From assembly GCA_022496805.1 (NCBI GenBank), contig CM040090.1, forward strand, positions 15,308,001 through 15,372,000: DNA of 64,000 bases, written 5' to 3'. This DNA is from Pohlia nutans. Lineage: Eukaryota > Streptophyta > Bryopsida > Bryales > Mniaceae. Of this stretch, positions 1 through 11,494 are shown piece after piece (the first letter of the stretch is position 1; each line of letters starts with the position of its first letter). A program made the position numbers and the translations under genes. Below the pieces are notes generated by a model that was not told the DNA's origin, searched no databases, and was given only the letters and a program-made list of their open reading frames with translations.

Positions 1-1509
1 TGGTTTCAAAAAAAACTTATTAGCCAAAATGTGATTGGTTTTTGTATAGCGAAAGAGTTAGACCCTGAGCTAGTAGGAGCACAAATAGGTTATGTTTCCA
101 TTGGCAATGATTTCAAAGAGAAGCTTGAGAAAACAAATCCGGCTTGGGCAATATTAATAGAGCCTCCTTCAAAGTGAGCTTTTTGCATGAGTAATACATT
201 ATAATTTTTTGAGTTGATGCATTGGATTTCAAATTCTATTAATTATAAAACTTGAATAAAAGCCAATAAATAATTTGTTTACTATTAAATGCATCTTATG
301 TTGTGTACAGGACATATTGCGCATATACTACAAATTTAGCATTTGTTTCATTAGAAGATGATATTTTTATGCCTCAAAGTGGTGGGAGTTCAATCGTAAT
401 TGATCTTGGGTGCGAAAAGACTTTCTTAAAAAGTTATATATATGACCCTCTAATAAAAACGGTACATTTTTAAAATCGTATATGGTTTTACTCACTAAAT
501 TAGATCTTTGAACTCTCACCCTCCGAAAAAAAACTAAATCGGTTAAAAATAGTCATTCTGGACCCTATATTATCGAATGCAGTAAAACAATAAATCTTGA
601 TTTCTGAGCGCTCTAGGAAAACCACCTCAAATTCTTCTTTTAGCTAGTTTGGTTTTTCCACGGAGGATGAGAACTATTGAAATGATATTATGTCTAATTA
701 TATTTTCTATTTAAACTAGTTGCAACTTCAATTCTATGAAACATGAATGTGTATTATTGGATTTTATATTGTGAAATTTTTAAACTCAAGTTTTAGTCGA
801 ACATTTAGGGAACAACTTGATTTCTATGCAACTGACAGAGGATATATTCAAGTAGAAGACGACCCTTTAGTAATACTCAGTGAAAGAAGGCAATGTTGGA
901 TGCCTCCTTCAAAGACTAGAAAGAGTGATAAGGCTAGTATTTTCTATACCTAATCTGATTGACTGTATAATTCGCTTATAAAGATGGGTTTGAAAGGTTT
1001 TAAAAGAAAGGTTTTGATGACTAAATACTTCTAAAATATGCTTTCAAATTTTTTTTTCAATGCATTTATGTAGCATATTATATACATCTTGAATGCAAAG
1101 TTTTTATATGTTTCTATGACAAGCCTATACAAACATGTATAATAATTAAAATGGATTCTATATGTAAGTGGTGCTGGGATCCCTACTTCATATTTTTAAT
1201 AAAGCATTCAATAGAAAATAGCTTTGACTATAGTAGAATGTGATAAAATTGTAGGGCAAAGCGATATCACCAATCAATGATTTTCCAAATGTGAAATTTG
1301 CCATTGAAGGGGTTGATGAGGCCTTAGATGATGATCTAATTCTCTATCTAACTATTCAACCTAGCAACTATTTGGAATGGGATGTAAGGATTCATGCTTT
1401 ACAACATCATAAGTAACTTAATTATTTTTCTTTTCAATTAATTTTGGATTGTTTGGTTTTAGTCATAACATTCTTTAGATGCTTTGGCTTGGTTCCTTTT
1501 TCTACATCG

Positions 1510-1752
1510 CCATTGTGTAGGCTTCATTCTTCAAAAGTCATTAGAAAACATTTGAAGCCTTCAAGAGGCCCCCTCTCTTTCAGCAACGAGAATCAAACTG
1601 GATTTTCTTAATAATAATAGTAATGGTGATGATGATAATAATAATAACAATAATAATAATTTAAAAATAAGAAAAATTACTCTCTCATGTGGTCAGATGC
1701 TGTCCACGTCGAACAATATATTTTTAGAATTTTATTATCATTATTTTTATTT

Positions 1753-1801
<49 letters not shown>

Positions 1802-1900
1802 AATTTTCTAGTATGATTTGCTATATTGAAAGAGTGGAGGCCTCTTGAATGCCTCAAATTCTTTCTAATGGTAAAATAGTGCCTCTACAATAGCATTGCG
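1510..1900. repeat. Foldback element with trinucleotide core, in gene A intron 4
   Basis: Inverted arms at about 1535-1575 (ATTAGAAAACATTTGAAGCC) and 1833-1880 pair with few mismatches. The arms surround complementary simple repeats, (TAA)n-like at 1606-1680 and (TTA)n/(ATC)n-like at 1735-1805. The outer limits are approximate. Confidence 0.7.
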
Positions 1901-2004
1901 CCCTTTTCATTGAAGAATTTTAATGTAGAAAGGCAATAGTTGAGGCAATTCAAGAATGTTACAGCATTAGATAGTGTTAATAAAATTCACAAAATACAAT
2001 AAAT

Positions 2005-2110
2005 TACTCCCTCTGTCCCATAATGGCTGTCACATAGGTCCTCTCAAATCTACCTCTTGAGGTAGATTTCAGAGAACCTACGTGCCAGCCATTATGGGAC
2101 AGAGGGAGTA
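2005..2110. mobile_element. Short Stowaway-like MITE
   Basis: About 106 bp, nearly a perfect palindrome with ends TACTCCCTCTGTCCCATAAT and ATTATGGGACAGAGGGAGTA. CTCCCTC(C/T)GTCCC termini flanked by TA are typical of plant Stowaway (Tc1/mariner-type) MITEs. It lies in gene A intron 4. Confidence 0.88.
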
Positions 2111-3189
2111 CAACAACTTTGTATGGTTCAATCAATGACTAATTTAGTTAGATTTATAGAGATCATAAAACGAAATAGAAATGAATGATATTGGTAGGTA
2201 ATTAGAAATGGCCATCTATCATTTACCTAGTCACATGTCATTTATTCTATTTAGTGTTGTTTAATGTTTATGAATAATGTAACACCAAAATAGGGTAACA
2301 TACACTTAGAGATAAATTATTTGTGTTATATTGTGTACCTTCAAACCACCATCAAGAAGATAATTGTTGAATTTTTTACCCATATAACTTCTTTGCACAA
2401 AAGCTTATTAAACAAATTAAATAATGACAATAATAGTAAATTATAAAAACTAACATTTTTTGAATAATAAATTTCTTAAAAAGAATTGTAAGAATAAAAA
2501 AAGAATCTTGGTAAATATTTTGACATATGACATTTGCCATAATAGAATCTTCCATATCTAGTACAAATTGGTTTGTACGATAGTCATTTATGACAAAATG
2601 TCTAGGCAACAAATGGCCAATAAAAGATCCAAAGCTTCAAAATGATGTTTATCAATAAGTACACTAATTCATGTTGTTTTAAGTATTTCATAGAATTCAC
2701 ATTAGTGTATTATACACTAACTAACATAAGGAGTGTGTTGGTATAAATTATGAAATTTATTTACGTTTTTTGGAAATCCAAATCAAAATTGCATCAAAAC
2801 ATAATATTGTGGATTTATGCAACTTGAGTGTCTTTGCTTAACAATGTAGCTTGTTGAAATAGGTTGAGACTTTGATTGAGATAAAAAAAACATTCAAGTC
2901 CAACATTTTTTTGTAGAGAGCCTTTTAACTCCCTTAATAATGATAAAGACACTTATCATTTTTCTTTGCTCTTTTCTTTGCTCATATTCAAAGCAGTCAG
3001 ATGAAAAGAGGTTGTGCGTGAATATTCTTAAGGACGATGTGCAAAGCTTTGGAGGTAAAGAATCAAAGTATATTTGCATACATACATGCTTCCATAATAT
3101 AGTGACTTGTTCTAGTTGATACACTTGATTCATAAAACATTTGAATTATTGAATCCTCTTTTTTCAGTATGTTGCTTGACATAAGGTAG

Positions 3190-3950
3190 AAATACCCATT
3201 TCCATCCTTGCATCCACTCCTACACTGTGCACTTGCTCTGAAACTATCCCATAAAATGATTTTAGGAACATTTCTTTTCTCCACTCGCATTAGTTGAATT
3301 TGAATTTGAATTGTACGGGGATTGGATTTCAGACCACTCTATAGGAACGTTCAACAACTGGTCTCAAAAACTCATATTTTAAAAATTGAGAGAAATTGCA
3401 TGGCTTATCTTGAAAAAAAAATTCTCTTGTAAAATTATCATTTTTAATTGCCAATAATGCAAAGTTGTCTCACTTGGGAAAGTGACCCTCATCCGTGTTA
3501 AATAGCTTAAAAATACAATTTTAGGTGTTTCTACCTTAATCATTCAAATCTTGAAAAGTAGGAATATTTAAAGTAGCTATACAAAAACAGACTTGATTTT
3601 GTCCCAAAAACCCATTTTTGCATCATAGACTTGCTCTGAAACTATCTTATAGAGTGCTTTGAAATGGTCCATGAATTTAGCTCTCATTGATTGAGTTTGG
3701 ATTTTTTTAAAGTTTGGTTTTACAACAATTCTTTGAGACAATTTTAGTAGACAATGTAGGCATCTTCTACTTAGAAGATTCATAGCAATTACATGTCTTA
3801 TCTACATATTCTATTTTATTCTTCTCAAATCATCATTTTCAATTGCTAATGCTGCAAAATTTCTTTCCTGAAAAAAATGCCCCCAAGTATGTTTAATCGC
3901 TTAAAAGTACGGCTTTAGATGTTTCTACCGTATATATTTTCTTGCTTTTG
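3190..3950. repeat. Diverged tandem duplication of about 410 bp
   Basis: Two copies in the same orientation, about 3190-3560 and 3605-3950, share blocks such as CTTGCTCTGAAACTATC, ATCATTTTTAATTGC / ATCATTTTCAATTGC and GATGTTTCTACCGTA / GGTGTTTCTACCTTA. It lies in the last intron of gene A. On the minus strand both copies carry short open stretches that I do not recognise. Confidence 0.6.
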
Positions 3951-5017
3951 CATAAATATAGGCAAAGTTATTTACCATAAAAGAAAAGGCATTCTAGCCA
4001 TTGATGCCTTCAATTTTATTTAAATGACTTATGATTGCCTAAATAAGTATGTGAGTATAACGTCTATTCTCAAAAATATAAAAACTTGCTCAAATTTCAA
4101 ACATCAACAACATGTTTGTCTTAATTGCAAAGGACTCATTAGTACAAATGTTGTATGAATCTATAATGTCACGTCAAATGTTGTATATGTATTTGATGAA
4201 AATTCAAGCTTAGAATGCCTTCGGTAGTATATTGTAAGATTAAATTGACAATGCCAACCAAAATGTAATTTTTGATCAACAAATGGCAACCTCTCTATTG
4301 CACTTTTGGCCAAAAGTTTGGCTTCTAGAAGTATGAAAGATTTCACAAAATGCACCATTTCTAAATAAAATATAATTAGTATACTATTTCAATATATATT
4401 TTCTTTTACATTATTCACTCACACTGTACTTTATTTTTTCAGCTATAATGTTGAGGGATCATCTATTTGTGCTTGATTCTGATAATCAAAGGTTTAGATG
4501 GCAACCAGATTCATGTGGATTGTAATCACTAGTGGATATTGATTTACATTCAAGACATGTTGGATGTTGCGATCACCTAAAGCTTTCAAACTCGACTAAT
4601 ATATAAGTATACTTCGACCTTATAAGACTTGCACACAATACGCAAACTCAATTTGGTGAATGTACTAAAATTGTGATAGTCAATACTCCACATGCTCCAC
4701 GTATGGCTTTGCGTAAGGATGTGCATCTTTTATAAAATGAGATGCTAATTCAAATTCTCACAAGATTGCACTGCACGCCATCCTATTTTATTGACGTTAC
4801 TATCAAAGAAGAAAATGTGTCCTTTCATTACCTCCGCTGCAATCACACCATACAAGAATTACAAGCGATATGATTGTTACATTTTGGAGTTGTAGATTTT
4901 GAATAATTTATTTGGTAATATTGAATGCAATATGGACCAATGTCGTAACGTAAAGTAGTCAAACGTCAACAAATTATGCTTCCAAAATCATCATCAACCA
5001 TATACACCAATATTTTA

Positions 5018-8000
5018 TCAATTCTCAAATTGTATAACAAACCTCATGGCTACTATACCAAAAGTTAGAATATTATTATGTACATTTTTGTTTACATTTT
5101 TTGGTGTTGTAAAACAACTACAATCAACTACCATCATCCAATAAAATTCCATACCTCCTATGTTGCCAAAATCAAAATCTGCCTCCTTGAGTATGTTCAA
5201 ACAAGTTCTTCCATATCTTTTAGAGCCCTGCATAATGATCAAGATCTTAGTCGAAATCTTTGAATAATCGGTTTCTTTTTGAAATTTTGCATGATTGCAT
5301 CAACCTCAACTACATAGAAAAGAATCATTGATTAGAGCTACAATGAGTGATAAAGTAGGAGCATCTAATTATGACGGTGTACTCAATTTTGATAGATTGA
5401 AGGCATCATTCTAGAACGTAAATCAAAGAAGACCATAGATAGCTTGTTATTTTGATCAACATACAATGAAGGCTCTACGATGTGCTTAAATTTGCGTTAT
5501 AAAATGAATGCATCATCTAAACATTGGGCAATGGTCTGATATGGGTACCCCAAAAAGCCCTTAGAACTCTTAAATCAGCCTTTACAGCATCTTTGAATGA
5601 GTCCCTCTTCAAACCAAAATTTAAAAAATTAATTAACTAGATGTAGTTTTGATTTCTTGCACTCATAAAGTACACTTGTAAGAAAAAATTCACGTAAAAA
5701 ATGAAGCATTATAAAGATTTTAAATGAGACTTTTTGTACAAAAATCACAATTTGTCCTAACTATTTAAATATATCCAAAACATTTATTTAAAATATCAAA
5801 TGATGTCATTTAGTTCCCAAACTTTGATTTATAGTACATGTAGATATGTTTTATTTGAAATGATTACTTTGAAGGATGAAAAATATTGGGTTTGTACTAA
5901 AACAAGTTTTTTATTTGAGTTTTAGTAAACGAAAAAGAAAAGATTTGTTGAAATTTGGAAAAATGAATATGTGTAGAAAATTCCAAATTTTAACAAATTT
6001 GTCCATTTTGGTTGATCAAAACTCTTTAAAAAAATTATCAAAAAATATGTGCACCTGGATGACATGAACTACTTTGCTTCAAGTTCAAAATTGTAATTGA
6101 ATATATTTATTTTCATACTTTTATACTTCGTGAAAAAAATGCCTAAATTCAACATTTGCAAGTGTTGTAGTATAAACTAAAAAATACTTTTAATTCTTCA
6201 AAGTAATCATTTCAAATAAAACATATCCACATGTACTATATATCAAAATTTGGGACCAAAATGACGTCATTTGATATTTTAAATAAATTGTTCGGGTTTA
6301 TTCATGTAGTTTGGACAAGTTATGATTTTTGTAACAAAAATCTCATTTAAAATGTTCAAAATGCTTCATTTTTTATATGAGTTTTTTCTTGTGTACTTCA
6401 TGAGTCCAAGAAATCAAAACTTCATTAAGTCAATTAATTCTTTATTTTAGTTTAAAGAGGGACTCATTCTAAGATGCTTCGAAGGCTAATTTGAGAGTTC
6501 AAAGGGCTTTCTAGGGTATCCGTATGAGACCATTAACCTACTATAGGAATTAGGCACATTGTTGGAATTGGGTGCTTCTACCTTATATTAAGGTAATACA
6601 TTCATAATTGTTTTGTCATCTTAGGTCAGAAAATGTTATGATATATGAATAGTAGATTCCAAAAAGAAAAGCTCAATGTTGTACGCACTCCTGTAGTAAT
6701 GTAGTATTGTGGCTTGATGACCATGTCTGATGTAGTGCCATCCTTGTTGAGAGAGGCAAACGTTAAGACAAGGTCTCTAAACTCTGTGACGGGAATTATC
6801 TGCCTACATAGGACAATCACCACAATTGATCAGTAAAGGACTCTCTTTCACCCCTAAACGTACCAGGGCGTCTCTGGAATTTACGATTTGAGAAAAATCA
6901 TCATAAACTACTATTTCAAAGAATATTTTGTAATTGATATACAAATGGAAGTTCTTCAGTAATTTTGAATTTTAGATTCCATCTGTACAGTTTGATTCAC
7001 TAATACTATCACTAGTATTTGACTACAAAATATTCTATGTTGTGGTGAGTTTCGACATTAATTAATTACTTTTTTCTAAAAGTGCCACATGTCATCTTGT
7101 GATTGGTTAAGGGTGACGTGGACCTCTCAAAATCTGATGTGGAAATTCAATTTTGACACCTGGTTGTCCGAAACTGACCACAACGGACGGTATGAAAGTT
7201 AAAAAAATTTAAATCCTTAAAAAATCCGATGTGGAAATTTTGATCACAAACAAAATTTTAATCTTTTTTGAGTAAATTTTTTTGGAATAAATTTGAAATG
7301 ATATACTATTAAACGTGGTGATTCTTTGAAATTTTTGTGTTCTTTAAATCTATGACCTCATTTTTGCAAGGCCTTTTTTGAACTACAGTCAATGCAATTT
7401 GGGCTTGGTCAACGACTTGACATACTTCTACATTTGTAATTTAAAACAATATGCAATCAAGGATGACTAAATCCAACCGTTAGATAAGACAACAACTTGG
7501 TGAAGAATCTTCAAAAAAATGGATGACTTTCATTCAAGCTTTCATGAGAACGTGAAAAGTGAATCTGTTAGTTGTTCACTTTCTAAACGCTTTGACATTT
7601 AGGGGTTAACCATTAAACGGCCCGAAAGCCCTCAGTGACCATATAATATATTCCGTATTTGATGGTATTTGATCAAAACAACAATGACCAAACACTTTTT
7701 AGTGCAAAGAAAAATTGATAAACCTCATAATATGTATCAAACAATATATCACAATTCGTATAGTAAACCACAATTGAACAATTATAAGGCTAAATACAGG
7801 TTGTAGAGAGGAACCCCAATGGCTTTTTAAGGGTTAATTATGAAAGAATAATTTGCCTTTAGATCTATGAGTACTATTGCAAGTGTGTTTCTTCTTCTAT
7901 ATACTACTTTGATATTATGTTGTTCATTTGATATTATTTTCTTCCTTTGACCAATTCTTTTAAAATTTGGGAGAATTGACCAATATCAAGTACTTGCATT

Positions 8001-11000
8001 CATCAACCAAAACAAAGAAGATTATAAAATATCACACACAAATGATAAGACCAACTCAAACAAGGTATTGTTTATGGTGTGAAATACATTAAAAACTCAA
8101 AAGAAAAAACTCACTGTTTATTTGACCAACACACTCTTTGCTCTTCTTTCACAAACTCACTCGAATCTTTTGCTTTTGAATATCCCTTTGATTTAGCTTC
8201 TTTGTTCAGCTGTATCCTACATATTCAATTGACACAAATTGAAAAATCTAATTGCATTTACATTGAATTTACTTCATTACACAAGCTGCCACTACTAGGA
8301 TTTTGTTCCTTTATAACTAATCCTCAGAGACTTACATAGTCCTTTCTGATTCAATTATTTAAAAAAGAAGTCGTTTTAGACCATTTAAGTCACAAGAGAC
8401 CAGTTATAAAGAACTAAAATCCTACTAACTGAATGTGCAAAGAAGGTTGAAAATTATAAAAAATGGAAGTTTAAACAACTTAAAGTCAAGAAACAACTCA
8501 CCAATTTAACAACATCCTGGTACACTGTTGTTGTGAAGTAAGTAAGATCGCTTGCGGTGTCAAAACCCATTTTTACCCCTGGGACATCACTTTGGTCGGA
8601 CTTTTTCTTCTTCCTTTTCTCGGGCTCTTTTAGAGGAATAATTTGTGTTCCATATTTAATTGCCAGCAACCTTGCTATGTACATGGGTTCCATATCCCTA
8701 TCCATATGCATCACTTTAAAAGATAATTAAAAAATCTATTCTGGAAATCCAAAACTGGGATCAACCTCACTTAACCCCTGATCCATGCAACAACCTCAAT
8801 GTGCTCTATTGTTTCTCAATACCATATTTGTACAGGAAATTTTTTCACGATCTTCCGTACAAGAAAAAATAAAACTGGGTGGAACACTACAACATGAAAT
8901 GAGGCATAAAAGTTTCACAAATCATCCCCTTTTTAATCAGATCACACATGCATGGAGCTGACTTCCCATAAAAGTTTCAACAAAAAAATCCACACTACAA
9001 AAAAAAAAACAAAAATGCATGATGGATGAGAAAATGAACTTCAAATCCATACATCGTGCAAAATATGCATGGGTTGGGCGGTTAAGGGTTAAATCAATTC
9101 TCTCTACCAATAGCAAGACAAGAGAATCATGTGTTTAACCCTTAACCCCTAAAAGCTCAAACGACCATTTTCTGGTTGCTGCCCAAATTTAACAGGCTGC
9201 CCGGAATATTAAAAAATGAAAAAATGAAAAAAAATTTAAAATACTACATCAAGTCTACTTCCCAACCCAATTTGAATTATGGAAATCGGAGTTAAACTCC
9301 ACCGGGGAGAAATTTTCAAAGTAGATCACCTCAACATTGTCTTAGTGTTATGAAATTTGCTATTTCGGGAAAGTAATGATGATCCCTCCATCATTTCTTT
9401 TGTTTTTTTGAAGTTTACAATAGATAGTCCAACATTAACCAATCATACTAAAATTTGAACTCTAAAATTGAAAATTATAATTTTTACAAATTTTCATAGG
9501 TTAATGCTTTTAAATCCATTAAAAAGATGGTCTAAAGTTATTTTTGGAAGTTTGACTGTACGGATAATTTGTTACTCTACATTTTGTCTATTGAACCAAA
9601 CTTCATCAAACGTATGGAAGGCACATATTATAACACATTTATGTTTTGTCCAATACCCCTCAAGCTTTTAGGGGTTAAAGGACAATGCAAGCCCCAGAGG
9701 CTTGATAGTATTTTGGAAAAATCTTGCTCATAACTTCTACTCTTTTGCATCAAATGGGGTTTTTTAAATGCCAAATTGAGCACCTTGAGGAATCTATACT
9801 TCTTTAGAATAGAATTAAAGTAAATTAGATAGAGAATCATGCGTAAAATGGAGTTTAAAAGAGATTTTGGATGTGAAATCGGGAAAGCATATGTCCTTTA
9901 AGGGTTAAAGATGCAGTTCTTCAAATGTATTTGTTGACCCCATAATTCAACTTTGAAAAGGGCAACTTGCATAAGTCTAATTATGATGTTGATTTGGAGG
10001 TTTGTGAGTTTACCCATCTTTATTTTCAACTGGAATGTTGGTTGTCCAAATTGTTTTTTTATCTTGTGATGCATGTGAATTTCCAAATGAAAGAAAACCA
10101 ACCGATGTTGGTAATACAGGGCCTATCCTTTGGGGGGTTTTTTCCTTAACATCTGGCTTGATGCAAATAGAAAGAAGGTGGTCTTGGATGAGCCCCAAAT
10201 CATTTAATTGTTGAAGCCAACTAGCCGGATGTGGACCTAAGCCTATTAATCCATCTGTGTGTTGAATATGTTCGTCTTTGTCCTTGGCAGTATTTCCATC
10301 ATCCACTTGGTCTGCACACCTGATAGCTTTACTTATCAATTTCTCATCAGTTTGTTGTCTTACCCATAACATTTAGTAGTCTTGCTTTTTAGTTTCATCC
10401 ACCTCATAACATTCAGTACACTAAATAGTGTATTTAGTATGAGATAATTATAAGATTTGAAAATGTTATAGATTTTTACTCTCGACAAAAAAATTTACCA
10501 AAGACATTGATTCCAATACTATTGAAAGATCCCCATTTTGACCAATATAAAGGGTAAAAAAATTGGTCAACGGTAAAAACTTACAGCATGTTTATGTAAA
10601 TTAGTGTATCTCACACTAAATACACTATTTAGAGTAGCCTTTGTGAGTGTTCCCTTCCCCAAATAGAATGATGTGAAATATCTCACATCATTACATCCCA
10701 ATGAAATGATGTGGGATACTCCACATCACATCAGTAGCTATGGGGGCACGTGGCATTAAGCAAGAACAATCAATCATGGTAAACAGTAATCAAAAGCACT
10801 TGCTCAATTACAATTCAATAGTGTTTTGTAATTGTTTATTTGATCCAATAGTCCATTCAATTACAAAACACTCGTCACTCCATATATAAAGGTGGATGAA
10901 ACTAAAAGGCAACCTCTTGGAAGGCTACTCAATGTTATGACCTTTATATATGAGTGACGAATAATTTGTAACTGAATGGACTATTGAATCAAATAAACAA

Positions 11001-11463
11001 TTACAAGACACTATTGAATTGTGATTGAGTGAGTGCTTTCGATTACTGTTCATTATGGTTGATTGCTCTTGCTTAATACCATCTATCCTCATAGTTACTG
11101 TGGGATATTCCGCATCATTCTGTCGGAGAAAGGCAACAGTTAGAGAGGCTACTGAATGTTGGCAAATTTCATCAGTTTTTGACAGATGAAATTTGGGCAA
11201 TTGATGGCAATAAGCTTTTCACAAACCAATTCACCTTCAAATTATTGTTTACATATTTGAACATGGCTCTTTTTTCATCTAAGAAATTCTGTTAATTGTA
11301 AAAACGTTCTACTATAGGTTTGTACCTAGTTTGGAACATTAATGCAATAATGCAATATTGTTGTTTCTATTTTTTTCAGATTGTAACTTTAAACATTCTT
11401 GAAGGTTTTTCTTCAACCATATCAAAATATTGGTTTTGAGAAAAAAAATCTAAACTATTAATT

Positions 11464-11494
<31 letters not shown>

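Larger units (their letters stand above)
1..4525 (+). pseudogene. Gene A: nucellin-like A1 aspartic protease homologue, 5' end outside the window, probably degenerate
   Basis: C-terminal half of a pepsin-family (A1) aspartic protease. Exons read as about 1-173, 311-461, about 809-924, 1262-1383, 2997-3054 and 4443-4525. The first exon gives the stretch before the second active site (LISQNVIGFCI, then GYVSIGND). Exon 2 should hold the second catalytic motif D-S/T-G-S/T but reads VIDLGCEKTFL, so the residues flanking the Asp are changed. Exon 4 has FPNVKFAIEG and PSNYLEW, exon 5 CVNILKDDVQSFG, and exon 6 the usual C-terminus (MLRDHLFVLDSDNQRFRW, PDSCGL, stop at 4523-4525). Exons 4 to 6 join in phase, as do exons 1 and 2. 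Between exons 2 and 3 I found no canonical acceptor in the right phase, which suggests a frameshift. The exon order matches gene B, so the two are paralogues placed tail to tail. A divergent but expressed gene is the alternative to a pseudogene. Confidence 0.72.

Noticed and set aside
4161..4358. Minus-strand open frame with DQKLHFGWHC, resembling a protease C-terminus
   Set aside because: It lies in gene A's last intron on the opposite strand. Gene B has better-placed terminal exons at 5018-5227 with correct phases.
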